Assembly (NCBI RefSeq): GCF_900128945.1
Contig: NZ_FQUD01000001.1
Location: forward strand, 868,001-932,000
Direction: 5' to 3'
DNA from: Chryseobacterium sp. OV279
GTDB taxonomy: Bacteria > Bacteroidota > Bacteroidia > Flavobacteriales > Weeksellaceae
DNA: 64,000 nucleotides
Below the pieces are notes generated by a model. That model made no database searches, had not been told where the DNA came from, and saw only the letters and a list, made by a program, of their open reading frames with translations. The position numbers and the translations under genes were made by a program. Of the stretch, positions 44,399-52,442 are shown piece after piece; position 1 is the stretch's first letter; every line of letters starts with the position of its first letter.

Positions 44399-45871
44399 TT
44401 AATCGATCACAAGATAATTGTACTTGTCACTTGGTGCTATGCTGTATTCCACATCTTCTGTGTAAATGGGTACCACTTCACACCCGAATCTTCCCCTTGG
44501 CATACAGGGCCCGTTCTCACGGGACAATACCTGATTGGGAATGCTCATATTAATATTCATTCCGGCATTTTGAAGAATGATAGGTTCATTCGTAGTAGTG
44601 TAAGTCCAGGCTCCATTCATACCGCTATTTTTTCTCCCTACTTTTGATATTTTGTTGATCACAAAGCGGATGCTCGGATGAGCAATCGTGTTGGTCTGGC
44701 TCTTACTGGAATAGAAATACAGTTTTAAGTCCACATTTCTGTTACGGCCGCTGGTGATATTTTCTTTCACCAGTTTTACATAAACCGGTGGGTTTTTAAT
44801 GTCAAATTTAAAGGTAGTTTTCACCGGGGAATTATCCTTTAAATAAGAGTATGTACAGAAAATCGGAACACCCGGCTGGCTTTTTGAGAAAGTTCCCTTA
44901 GAAATATGGTTCACAAAAGCTTCATATCCTTTGAAAGACTGTGCAGCGGTAACGCCGCTTCCGCCTATCAGATAAAGATTGAAATCCGCTCCGTTTAGGA
45001 AGTTTTTTTCCTCCTGAGTCAGATAACTTTCACCCTTTACAAACAGCTTGCTGAATGATTCATTGATCGTCGTTCTTGCCGTCTCCGTCAGTTCATTGGT
45101 TTCAATCGTTAAAACACCCATTCTTCCGTAAGAAATAGAATTCACATACACCGGTTCTACACCGCCGCTGTCAAAATTGTTGTCATTCACAAGTGATCCG
45201 GCAGGAATATCCATATCCAGCGTGAAAGAAGTCTGGTAAAATTTCACATAGAATCCCGTTCTTTTTGCAATCATCCCTTCTTCAATATTCGTAGATGAAG
45301 AGTTTTTACCAAATAAAGATCTTGTATTCACATTTGACCCAAAGGCCACTTTCAGCTCATCATAAGACGTGAACTGTTCCACACTGTAGCTCAGCGTTCC
45401 GTTCTGTGTAAAATCAGCAGACTGGATATAATCCTGTACCAACTGTCTGGTCTTGGATAAAGAAGGCTGATCAATGGTGAATGCTGTCTTTTTATTCAAA
45501 GCCGGAATAGACATCGAAACGGTAACAGGCTTTACTGAAGCCGTAATGGGCTTAAAATTCATATCCTGTATGGAATTGCCTTTCAGAAGAGATCCCGGGA
45601 AAATATACATCTGAAGGTGTGGCAGCACGATGGATTCCGAAGATTCAAATTCTTTTGTTTCTGTAAATTCTTCCGCATTGCCCCCTTTAGCAAGCATACT
45701 TGTATTCTTACCTGACAATGCTGAAGGATAGGTTCCGAATGAAGTTACATTCACCACCTGTTGGGGAGTGCGGACCATTTCCTGAGCTTCTGCGGATCTT
45801 TCAAGCTCATTCGTACAACTTTCTAAGGCAGCTATAGAGATAGCTGCCATTAGGAATATTAATTTTTTCAT
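44399..45871 (-). CDS. long cholesterol-dependent-cytolysin-like pore former (CDCL-L)
   Basis: 490 residues. Lipoprotein-like signal with SC at residue 19. The body has CDC/MACPF hallmarks: KVAFGSNVNTRSLFG (near 173), FYQTSFTLDMDIPAGS, the strand VYVNSISYGRMGVLTIET (near 243), and LYLIGGSGVTAAQ (near 304), with an extra C-terminal region of about 100 residues that takes the place of CDC domain 4; the CDC undecapeptide is absent. It is the long partner of a two-component CDCL, where a short protein joins to make the pore. It directly follows the short gene (2-nt gap). Confidence 0.85.
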   Translation of the reverse strand: MKKLIFLMAAISIAALESCTNELERSAEAQEMVRTPQQVVNVTSFGTYPSALSGKNTSMLAKGGNAEEFTETKEFESSESIVLPHLQMYIFPGSLLKGNSIQDMNFKPITASVKPVTVSMSIPALNKKTAFTIDQPSLSKTRQLVQDYIQSADFTQNGTLSYSVEQFTSYDELKVAFGSNVNTRSLFGKNSSSTNIEEGMIAKRTGFYVKFYQTSFTLDMDIPAGSLVNDNNFDSGGVEPVYVNSISYGRMGVLTIETNELTETARTTINESFSKLFVKGESYLTQEEKNFLNGADFNLYLIGGSGVTAAQSFKGYEAFVNHISKGTFSKSQPGVPIFCTYSYLKDNSPVKTTFKFDIKNPPVYVKLVKENITSGRNRNVDLKLYFYSSKSQTNTIAHPSIRFVINKISKVGRKNSGMNGAWTYTTTNEPIILQNAGMNINMSIPNQVLSRENGPCMPRGRFGCEVVPIYTEDVEYSIAPSDKYNYLVID

Positions 45872-45873
45872 GC

Positions 45874-46941
45874 TTATTTTTCTACAGTGAATGTGGTGTA
45901 GTAGACAGAATTGTCACCTGCATGAGCTGCGGTAAAGTTGATAGGAACTCCCGGAGCATTAGCCGTAAACTGACCGCCATTCACGATGAAGTTGATAAAG
46001 CCGGTGTAACCCTGTACCACCTGTACTGCATCAGATCCGATACCTCCCAGAATGTACACTTTCAGGTCAGACTCTTCAAGGATTTTTTTACTCTGAACAT
46101 CAATGCTGATGGATCCGTTCACCATTTTAGCATTTAAGGCTGCTTTTAAAGCAAAAGCCGTTTCGTTGTAAGAATAATCAGATTCAAGAGAGATGATTCC
46201 CAGTCTTCCGTACGTGATAGAGTTGATGTAAACCGGATTTTTAGACGCTGCCAAATTCAGGTCAGATTCATTTTTGAAGATATTTCCGTTATCCGGAATA
46301 TCCATATCGATGGTGAAATTTTTCTGCGTGAACTTAGCAAAGATCCCCGTATTTTTTTTCACTTTATTGTTGCTTCCGCTGATATCGATACTGAAAATAC
46401 TTCCGATATTAACGTTAGCGCCGAAAGCAATTTTAAGTTCGCTGTAATAAGAGAACTGCTTGATGTTATAATCAAAAGCAAGCGACTGCTGACCGCTGAA
46501 ATTGGCACTCTGCATCGCTTTGAAGATAGAAGATCTCATGCTCGAAAGGGTAGGCTTTTCAATCGTGTCAACAATAAAGTCAGACGGGAAGGAATAGGAA
46601 ACCGTGATCGGCTTTACAGGATAAGAGATCGGGGTATACGAAAGATTGTCCAGCGTAGTGGAATTATAAACACCTCCGATAAACGTTTTGTTGGGAGAAG
46701 TTACCACCATCTGATCACTGTTTAGAGTCACTGTAGTAGTTTTGGAAGCCAGTTCTTTTCCGCCTACAGATACTTCGTCATAATTTAAATACTTCGAAGG
46801 TAAAGCCACAACAGGATTTAGTTTTGAAGCTTTTGCTCCTTCTACAACAGTTTGTGCTTCCTCATTCATATCCTGACGGCAGGAGATTGAAGTAATACTG
46901 GCTACAACCAGTAATGCAATGGGTAAAATGATTCTTTTCAT
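45874..46941 (-). CDS. short cholesterol-dependent-cytolysin-like component (CDCL-S)
   Basis: 355 residues with a lipoprotein-like signal (SITSISC, Cys near 21). It shares the CDC core with the long gene: KIAFGANVNIGSIFS, the KNFTIDMDIPDNG strand, VYINSITYGRLGIISLES, and VYILGGIGSDAVQVV, but ends after the MACPF-CDC fold, without the C-terminal extension. Short and long CDCLs are known to act as pairs in Elizabethkingia and Alistipes. It is the first gene of the operon and has a promoter element shared with the gene at 47219. Confidence 0.83.
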   Translation of the reverse strand: MKRIILPIALLVVASITSISCRQDMNEEAQTVVEGAKASKLNPVVALPSKYLNYDEVSVGGKELASKTTTVTLNSDQMVVTSPNKTFIGGVYNSTTLDNLSYTPISYPVKPITVSYSFPSDFIVDTIEKPTLSSMRSSIFKAMQSANFSGQQSLAFDYNIKQFSYYSELKIAFGANVNIGSIFSIDISGSNNKVKKNTGIFAKFTQKNFTIDMDIPDNGNIFKNESDLNLAASKNPVYINSITYGRLGIISLESDYSYNETAFALKAALNAKMVNGSISIDVQSKKILEESDLKVYILGGIGSDAVQVVQGYTGFINFIVNGGQFTANAPGVPINFTAAHAGDNSVYYTTFTVEK

Positions 46942-46961
46942 AAATTTAATTTGAGGCCCTA

Positions 46962-46994
46962 AAAGTATAGTTTTTACACAACTGTGTGAAATAT
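46962..46994 (-). promoter_or_regulatory. shared promoter/operator, copy 1 (CDCL operon)
   Basis: AAAGTATA-N2-TTTTACAC-N6-GTGAAATAT on the plus strand. On the minus strand this reads ATATTTCAC-N6-GTGTAAAA-N2-TATACTTT, with TACTTTTA as -7 box, about 20 nt upstream of the ATG at 46941. The same geometry recurs at 47834-47866. The TTTCAC/GTGTAAA palindrome looks like a regulator site. Confidence 0.6.
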
Positions 46995-47116
46995 ATAACC
47001 ATTAAATCTTTGTTAACTGCTATTAACAAAAGATTAACTAATCGTAACTGTTTGACTATAATTTAAATACTTCTCTGTATAGTGATAAATATCATGTAAT
47101 TTGAAAAATAAAACGA

Positions 47117-47149
47117 TAAAAAAACTCCCCTGACGATTAGTCAGGGGAG
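47117..47149 (-). terminator. minus-strand terminator
   Basis: CTCCCCTGAC (47125-47134) pairs with GTCAGGGGAG (47140-47149), loop 5; on the minus strand a T-run follows. It ends the transcript of the gene at 47219. Confidence 0.88.
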
Positions 47150-47218
47150 GCTGTTCTCAGATCAAATAAATGTATGAAAGGATATTTCTAGGATCTGATT
47201 ACACATCGTGAAAATTTG

Positions 47219-47818
47219 TTATAAGTTTTTGTAATGATAATCAATATTGGTCCACACAATATCATCTCCGGTGGCAGTCATTGCTGCTGGATTGTCGAAA
47301 ACACTTTTCCCGAAAATATCCTGATAAGCGGTAATTCCGAAAACAGCTTTCTGGGAAATAGTTAAAGCGTTCATATTTTCTCTCGGCATCCTTTTCACAT
47401 ACCGGAATGATCTTTTAAGCGTAAATGAAGATTCACTTCTGTTAAAGATCCCGATAAAATTCTGTTCGTTATTTTCCGTAATGAATACTGAATCTTGATT
47501 AATCTTCACACTATAGGTAAGATCTGCTGAAGTTCCGGAGATCAGTTGAAGAGAATTATTTTTCAGGTCAAGACTTATTTTTTTCCAGGCCGGTTCCTGA
47601 TACGTACTCCAGTAGCTGTTCAGATAAGATTCTGAAACATCAGTTTTCTGACCGGAAGGACCTTTGTACACTGAAATATTCTGTACTGCGTAATTTTTGT
47701 ACTCAAATTGAAAAACCCTCTTTTCCGCAGGCTTAGGAGTTTCGATCGTGCTGTCATCATTTCCGCTGCATGACATCATAGGTAAAGCCGCAAGAATAAA
47801 TAAAAAAGAGTATTTCAT
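47219..47818 (-). CDS. lipoprotein of unknown function
   Basis: 199 residues. Lipoprotein signal with MMSC, Cys at 17, followed by an acidic linker. The rest is a beta-rich domain with no family I recognise, ending with ITAYQDIFGKSVF and a Tyr-rich tail. Its promoter shares a 33-bp element with the CDCL operon, so they may be co-regulated; a part in toxin action, immunity or surface function is possible. Terminator downstream. Confidence 0.72.
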   Translation of the reverse strand: MKYSFLFILAALPMMSCSGNDDSTIETPKPAEKRVFQFEYKNYAVQNISVYKGPSGQKTDVSESYLNSYWSTYQEPAWKKISLDLKNNSLQLISGTSADLTYSVKINQDSVFITENNEQNFIGIFNRSESSFTLKRSFRYVKRMPRENMNALTISQKAVFGITAYQDIFGKSVFDNPAAMTATGDDIVWTNIDYHYKNL

Positions 47819-47833
47819 CAGATAATTTTTGCA

Positions 47834-47866
47834 AAAGTATATATTTTACACCATGTAGTGAAATAT
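47834..47866 (-). promoter_or_regulatory. shared promoter/operator, copy 2 (lipoprotein gene)
   Basis: AAAGTATA-N2-TTTTACAC-N6-GTGAAATAT, same order and spacing as 46962-46994. On the minus strand TACTTTTG is the -7 box and lies about 10-20 nt before the start of the gene at 47818. Confidence 0.6.
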
Positions 47867-48102
47867 TATTTAATAAAATATCTGCTAAGCATAATAAAGA
47901 ACTTTTAAAACAAAAATTTCAAATAATATCTAATATGATTGATAATATTTCCGTCATCAACTAAATAGGATCATCATGTTGGCCTCGGAAACTTTATTTT
48001 TAGCGGAATATTCCAGCCTTGAATTTTTCGTTCTTAAAAGGGTATAAAAATATACTTAATAAAATATTCTTATCAATTCCTTGACTTTAAAAAATTCAAA
48101 AC
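47867..48102. other. gene-free spacer
   Basis: A+T-rich, no frame with coding character and no clear structure. The terminator of the neighbouring minus-strand gene follows at 48103. Confidence 0.4.
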
Positions 48103-48136
48103 AAAAAAACTCCCCAGACAAAAATGCCTGAGGAGC
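48103..48136 (-). terminator. minus-strand terminator
   Basis: On the minus strand GGCTCCTCAGGCA and TGTCTGGGGAGTTTTTTT form an imperfect stem with a T-run after the gene at 48161. Confidence 0.8.
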
Positions 48137-48160
48137 CCTATTTACAAATTAAATTATTTC

Positions 48161-48556
48161 TTACTTACCGAAAAAGATCTCGTCCTGTTTCTGCTGCTCA
48201 TTATAAATAAGCTGAAAATTATCAGGCATATTCTGATAAAGAAGCTTCCACTGCTGGATTTTTGAATGTTTTTTAAAGCTTTCCAGCGATCTTACAAACA
48301 GGTTTTCGATCACGGTTCTCACATAAGAATCACCGTTTCTGTAGATCCAGTCCATCAGTTTGATATGATGGGCTACGATGTAGATTTTCGATTCCTGCAG
48401 CATATCCTTCAAATAGTTAATGGTAGCCTGAATCACACCGGCAAAGTTTTCCTGCACAGATAACTGAGTGATTTCACTTCGGAGTGGTGGATAGAAAAAT
48501 TTTAAGTATTCAACGGCTATTTTTTTATTAATAGCCTGCATTTGTACTTTCATCAT
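48161..48556 (-). CDS. DUF7674-like protein, copy 2
   Basis: 131 residues. Mainly helical, with LMDWIYRNGDSYVRTVIENL and LFVRSLESF (near residues 67-95) matching MDKIYTNGDLALKNAVEGV and FIYSLDNF of the protein at 48818, so the two are paralogues; the family resembles a DUF7674-type helical domain. Function unknown. Preceded in the same direction by a 43-aa membrane peptide, part of a duplicated two-gene module. Confidence 0.72.
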   Translation of the reverse strand: MMKVQMQAINKKIAVEYLKFFYPPLRSEITQLSVQENFAGVIQATINYLKDMLQESKIYIVAHHIKLMDWIYRNGDSYVRTVIENLFVRSLESFKKHSKIQQWKLLYQNMPDNFQLIYNEQQKQDEIFFGK

Positions 48557-48604
48557 AATTAATATTTTTCAGTATTTATCTTGCAGCGAAATGTGTACCA
48601 AAAT

Positions 48605-48736
48605 TTACAGCATGGCAGCAAAAATAAAAACGCCTATAATCACAGCGATGTGAGTAACCAATAGTTCTGTATTGTGCCTGTTAGTCGTGGTTTTCCATGT
48701 TTTCCAGTCGGATATTCTTCTGATTTTTGTTTTCAT
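48605..48736 (-). CDS. 43-aa membrane peptide, module 2
   Basis: MKTKIRRISDWKTWKT, then a TM helix (about 25-42) ending AAML. Short gene between the two DUF7674-like genes, same strand. No family. Its twin at 49179 has the same layout: basic N-terminus with Trp, and one TM helix. Confidence 0.55.
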   Translation of the reverse strand: MKTKIRRISDWKTWKTTTNRHNTELLVTHIAVIIGVFIFAAML

Positions 48737-48817
48737 AATCTATTGAATTTGAGTGGTTTTGATTTTAAAGCAAAATCTGCTTTTGTAATGAAACAGACGA
48801 AAAATGTAACGAAAATT

Positions 48818-49174
48818 TTAAATTCCGTGATTGTAAATCTGTCTCGAATACGTTTGTTGCAGCTCTTTTGACATATGACTGAAGATCACTTTACGGTATT
48901 CTCCGCTACAAAAGGCCGTAAAATTGTCCAGAGAATAAATAAAAACACCCTCGACTGCATTTTTTAAAGCAAGATCTCCGTTTGTATAAATTTTGTCCAT
49001 TTTCTGAATGCTTTTAAATAAAACATTTCTGTCATTCTGGCGGACCATATTTTTGATACGTTCCGTGAACGTGCGGATGACACTGTACGGGGTCTGAGGC
49101 ATCGTTTTCGTAAGTTCGTTTTCAAAGTCAGGAATAACTTCTGTAATTTCCCGGACGGCTTCTGAATAGTTCAT
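48818..49174 (-). CDS. DUF7674-like protein, copy 1
   Basis: 118 residues, helical, with KMDKIYTNGDLALKNAVEG and VFIYSLDNFTAF near residues 58-90. Paralogue of the 48161 protein. It starts 4 nt after the stop of the 53-aa membrane peptide, so the two are surely co-translated. Function unknown. Confidence 0.75.
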   Translation of the reverse strand: MNYSEAVREITEVIPDFENELTKTMPQTPYSVIRTFTERIKNMVRQNDRNVLFKSIQKMDKIYTNGDLALKNAVEGVFIYSLDNFTAFCSGEYRKVIFSHMSKELQQTYSRQIYNHGI

Positions 49175-49178
49175 ATGA

Positions 49179-49340
49179 TTAATGATTTTGTTCTAAAAGT
49201 TTAATGATGGCTCCAAAGACGAAAACGGTCATAAAAGCCATGAGAAGCAGATGGTAAGGTTTCAGCCACTTTGGGGTTTCCGGTCCTCTGCTTTTTAATC
49301 TTCTTAACCTGTCAAGGCGGTTTAAAGTCTTTAAGTCCAT
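49179..49340 (-). CDS. 53-aa membrane peptide, module 1
   Basis: MDLKTLNRLDRLRRLKSRG, a basic N-terminus, then a TM helix (about 29-48). Its stop lies 4 nt before the DUF7674-like start. Same layout as the 43-aa peptide at 48605. Confidence 0.55.
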   Translation of the reverse strand: MDLKTLNRLDRLRRLKSRGPETPKWLKPYHLLLMAFMTVFVFGAIIKLLEQNH

Positions 49341-49733
49341 ATTGTATGTTTTGAAGATGATGAAGCCAACGGCGTACCTTTGAATGTGGTTTTAATGTAA
49401 TTTGCTTTTAATCAATCAATTGTATGGTTGTTTGTATGTGCCGGAATCGAAAAAAACATGTCAGAATGATAAGGTTTTTATCAAAACGAAATGAAGAGAA
49501 CCTATTTTTAAATTTTAAATCAATACGTTTTTAAGAATGTGAAGAAAGGCTGCTTTGTAATCTGGTCTCTTTAAAAAAATCATCAGATTTTACCTTAACG
49601 TTCCTTATCTCCTTCAATACTCTTAAGGATTTAAATCTACATTTGAAAGAAAATCCGCATGATCAGCCAGATCCGCGAGCGATAAAAAACATAGCCATTT
49701 ATTTTCTCCCAAACATTAGCCGACTTGTTTTAT
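49341..49733. other. spacer without a gene
   Basis: Divergent spacer between the DUF7674 modules and the nucleoid-associated protein gene. It is A+T-rich with no other recognised structure; the promoter of the latter gene follows. Confidence 0.4.
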
Positions 49734-49767
49734 TTGTATGATAGAAAGAATAGAATGAATATCTTTG
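49734..49767 (+). promoter_or_regulatory. promoter of the nucleoid-associated protein gene, decides its start
   Basis: TTG at 49734-49736, a 23-bp spacer and TATCTTTG at 49760-49767. Transcription should begin near 49774, after an in-frame ATG at 49755 but 14 nt before the ATG at 49788, so the latter is the real start. Confidence 0.65.
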
Positions 49768-49787
49768 CACTCCAAATTATTCAGGAC

Positions 49788-50801
49788 ATGTTTTCAAAAA
49801 TTATAGTACACAGAGTAGGAAATAAAATCAACGGAGAATCTTTAACGCTGTCTCAGGAAGAGCTGAAGCTGGAAGAAGGAATGGCAGAATTGCTTGAAGA
49901 TTACTTTTTAGGTTCTTTTAAATCGGAAGAGACCTTCAATTTTTACAGTGACACGTATTTGGTCAATAATCCGGTATACAGTTCCGTATCCGAGATCTTT
50001 GAAGACAAAGCGAAATTCCTTTGGGAGTCTGAGAATATTGCAAAACACCTTTTTGAAGCCGCTGAAAACCCTAGAGTTCAGGGTGGAGAACTGTTTATCG
50101 TACTTTTTGAAGAAGAAAGTGACCGTCCGGATAAAGTAGATAAAATCGGGATCTTTAAAACAGAAAAGAGAGAATCTTTCCTTAAAATTTCTCCTCAGGA
50201 AGAAACTTTTGACATTGAAAAAGATCAGGGAATTGGTTTGTCTAAAATTGACAAGGCTGCTTTAATTTACAACAATAATAAAGAAACGGGTTATGTACTT
50301 TCTGTGGTTGACAATAACAAAAACGGAGATATGTACTACTGGTTCGAGGATTTCCTGAAAGTAAAACAGCGTGACGATGAATATTTCCACACGCAGGAAG
50401 CTTTAATGGTGTACAAAGATTATATAACCAAACAGCTTCCACAGGAATTTGAAGTTTCAAAAGCAGACCAGGCCGATTTCTTAAATAAATCTATTAATTT
50501 CTTCAAAGAAAAAGAAGAATTTAAGCTGGACGAATTTGCAACCGAAGTATTGGGCGATGAGCATGTGATCGAAAGTTTTGTGAATTTCAAAACCGATTAC
50601 GAGCAGGATATGCAGGTGAATATTGCTGAAGAATTCCCGATCAGTGAAGCGGCTGTAAAGAAAACACAGCGTCACTTCAAAAGTATCATTAAACTGGATA
50701 AAAACTTCCACATCTACATCCACGGTGACAGACAGAAGCTGGAAATGGGCGAGGACGACAAAGGAAAATACTACAGACTTTACTTCGAAAAAGAAGTGTA
50801 A
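49788..50801 (+). CDS. nucleoid-associated protein, NdpA/YejK family
   Basis: 337 residues from ATG 49788, chosen because the promoter box overlaps the longer frame and because MFSKIIVHRVGNK matches the usual family N-terminus. Features: LFEAAENPRVQGGELFIVLFEE near 92, then a long acidic middle and a C-terminal beta region (HIYIHGDRQKLEMGEDDKGK). It binds DNA or the nucleoid; exact role poorly known in this phylum. Single gene. Confidence 0.87.
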   Translation: MFSKIIVHRVGNKINGESLTLSQEELKLEEGMAELLEDYFLGSFKSEETFNFYSDTYLVNNPVYSSVSEIFEDKAKFLWESENIAKHLFEAAENPRVQGGELFIVLFEEESDRPDKVDKIGIFKTEKRESFLKISPQEETFDIEKDQGIGLSKIDKAALIYNNNKETGYVLSVVDNNKNGDMYYWFEDFLKVKQRDDEYFHTQEALMVYKDYITKQLPQEFEVSKADQADFLNKSINFFKEKEEFKLDEFATEVLGDEHVIESFVNFKTDYEQDMQVNIAEEFPISEAAVKKTQRHFKSIIKLDKNFHIYIHGDRQKLEMGEDDKGKYYRLYFEKEV

Positions 50802-50819
50802 TCAACGAAAATAACCTGA

Positions 50820-51010
50820 GTTAGGGTTTGAGAGTGAGAGAGTCGGAGAGTGATAGGGTTTTAGAGTTTTGGACTGGTGGTCAGTTGCTGGTTGCTAGTT
50901 CGTAGTGATCAGGTTAATAGGATTATTGTCTGATATCTGGAGTCTGATATCTGAAATCTTGAATCTACCATTCACCATTCACTTGCGAAGCAAAATTCAC
51001 TATTGACATT
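50820..51010. repeat. degenerate dispersed intergenic repeat, copy B
   Basis: Words GGGTTTGAGAGTGAGAG, GGTCAGTTGCTGGTTGCTAG and TGATATCTGGAGTCTGATATC; the block 50966-51006 matches the inverse of 11779-11818. No gene. Confidence 0.6.
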
Positions 51011-51063
51011 CTAAATATAAAGAATCAAAGAGGGCTAATTTTTAAATTGGTCCTCTTTTCGTA

Positions 51064-51094
51064 TTGGGTAATTCACCCCTTTTTCCTTCCTTTG
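51064..51094 (+). promoter_or_regulatory. promoter of the cyclase-family gene, leaderless or nearly so
   Basis: TTG at 51064-51066, 20-bp spacer, TTCCTTTG at 51087-51094. The ATG is at 51099, so the expected start point coincides with the initiation codon. Confidence 0.5.
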
Positions 51095-51098
51095 TGAG

Positions 51099-51872
51099 AT
51101 GAAAACAACCATTATTGACCTGTCCAAACCGATTCAGTACAACGCCGGAGACCCTTGGTTTATGAGGGTTAAGATCAAACATAAGGCTCACAAAAAATCA
51201 CACTGGCTGATCCGTCTGGCATTGAATCTTCCGTTCAGACTTTTTCCGAAAAACTGGACAGGATGGGCAGATGATTCCATTAAAAATATGGGACTGCATG
51301 CGACAACACATATTGATGCACCATGGCATTACGGTCCGGTGGTTGAAGGAAAACCTGCCAAGACGATTGATCAGATTCCTCTTGAATGGTGTTATGGCGA
51401 CGGTATTGTCATTGACTGTACCCATAAAGAAGATTTTGTAGCCATCACCATTGATGACCTGAAAAAAGATCTCGATAAAAACGGAATCACGATTCAGGAA
51501 GGAAATATAGTACTGATCCGAACCGACCGTGATAAAATGATGGGGACCCCGGATTTTGTAGAAAAAGGAACCGGAATGAGTAAAGAAGCCACCGAGTGGC
51601 TGATCGACCAGGGCGTAAAAGTAATGGGAATCGATCAGTGGGGCTGGGATCTTCCATTAAAATTTATGGCTAAAAAAGCAAAAGAACTTAATGATCCAGA
51701 ATATTTCTGGGAAGGGCACCGTGTTGGCATAGAAAAAGAATATCTACACATCGAGCAGCTTACCAATCTCGCGGCATTGCCGTCTTCAGGATTTAAAATC
51801 AGCGTTTTTCCATTGAAAATTGTAGGGGGATCTGCGGCACCGGCCAGGGTGGTGGCGATTATCAATCCGTAG
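51099..51872 (+). CDS. cyclase-family metal-dependent hydrolase
   Basis: 257 residues of the kynurenine formamidase/cyclase type. The metal motif is ATTHIDAPWHYGP (near residue 68), the family's HxxDxPxH pattern; later motifs are GIDQWGWD (near 176) and the FWEGHRVG loop. It should hydrolyse an amide or lactone-type bond; a long N-terminal basic segment (KHKAHKKSHWLIRLAL) is unusual. Substrate unknown. Single gene with a short leader. Confidence 0.85.
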   Translation: MKTTIIDLSKPIQYNAGDPWFMRVKIKHKAHKKSHWLIRLALNLPFRLFPKNWTGWADDSIKNMGLHATTHIDAPWHYGPVVEGKPAKTIDQIPLEWCYGDGIVIDCTHKEDFVAITIDDLKKDLDKNGITIQEGNIVLIRTDRDKMMGTPDFVEKGTGMSKEATEWLIDQGVKVMGIDQWGWDLPLKFMAKKAKELNDPEYFWEGHRVGIEKEYLHIEQLTNLAALPSSGFKISVFPLKIVGGSAAPARVVAIINP

Positions 51873-52098
51873 CAAACAACTTTTTCTCAACCATTGAACT
51901 AACAGATAAAAAATAAAATCTTAATTAATGGGTTCTTATCGGCTTTTAGCATGAAGGAACGAAGTTTAAATTAAAAAAAATAATAGTAAACGGAAATAAG
52001 GTTAAATAGTTGATTTTTAAATATTTATAATTATTATTTTTTTCATTTGTTTTCTTTTTCTTTTTATATTTAGAGCTTAATCTTAAATATTTAACACA

Positions 52099-52389
52099 AT
52101 GAAAAAACTATTATTTCTATCTGCTTTTTTTATAGCAGGACTTGTAAGTGCTAAAGAAAATGTAAAAAAAAGAACAGATTCTGAAGAAAAAGCAAAGCCT
52201 GAATTAAAAAATGATTATGCAGCCATCGAAAGCGAAGAAACTTCCCAATTAAGTACGGCTAAAGCCTGTAGTCAATGGGTGGGTGTTACCGCCCCTTGTG
52301 GAGCCTCCTACTCATTATGTACAGATAATTACCAGACATGGGGTGATCTGGTGGAAGCTGCAGAATATTTTAATGATGTAAAATGCTAA
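52099..52389 (+). CDS. small secreted Cys-containing protein
   Basis: 96 residues with a signal peptide (1-18), a charged spacer and a Cys-rich C-terminus (Cys at about 57, 67, 74 and 96). No family recognised. Its end overlaps the start of the extended reading frame of the GLPGLI gene, and the two genes are close, so co-transcription is likely. A TATATTTA box about 35 nt upstream may be its promoter. Confidence 0.68.
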   Translation: MKKLLFLSAFFIAGLVSAKENVKKRTDSEEKAKPELKNDYAAIESEETSQLSTAKACSQWVGVTAPCGASYSLCTDNYQTWGDLVEAAEYFNDVKC

Positions 52390-52442
52390 ATGTAGTAAGT
52401 AAGAACCGTAATATTTGTGGTTCTTATTTCAATGCTGAAAAC

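Noticed and set aside
49755..49787. Upstream ATG of the nucleoid-associated protein gene
   Set aside because: The -7 promoter box TATCTTTG overlaps it, so it would not be transcribed in full.
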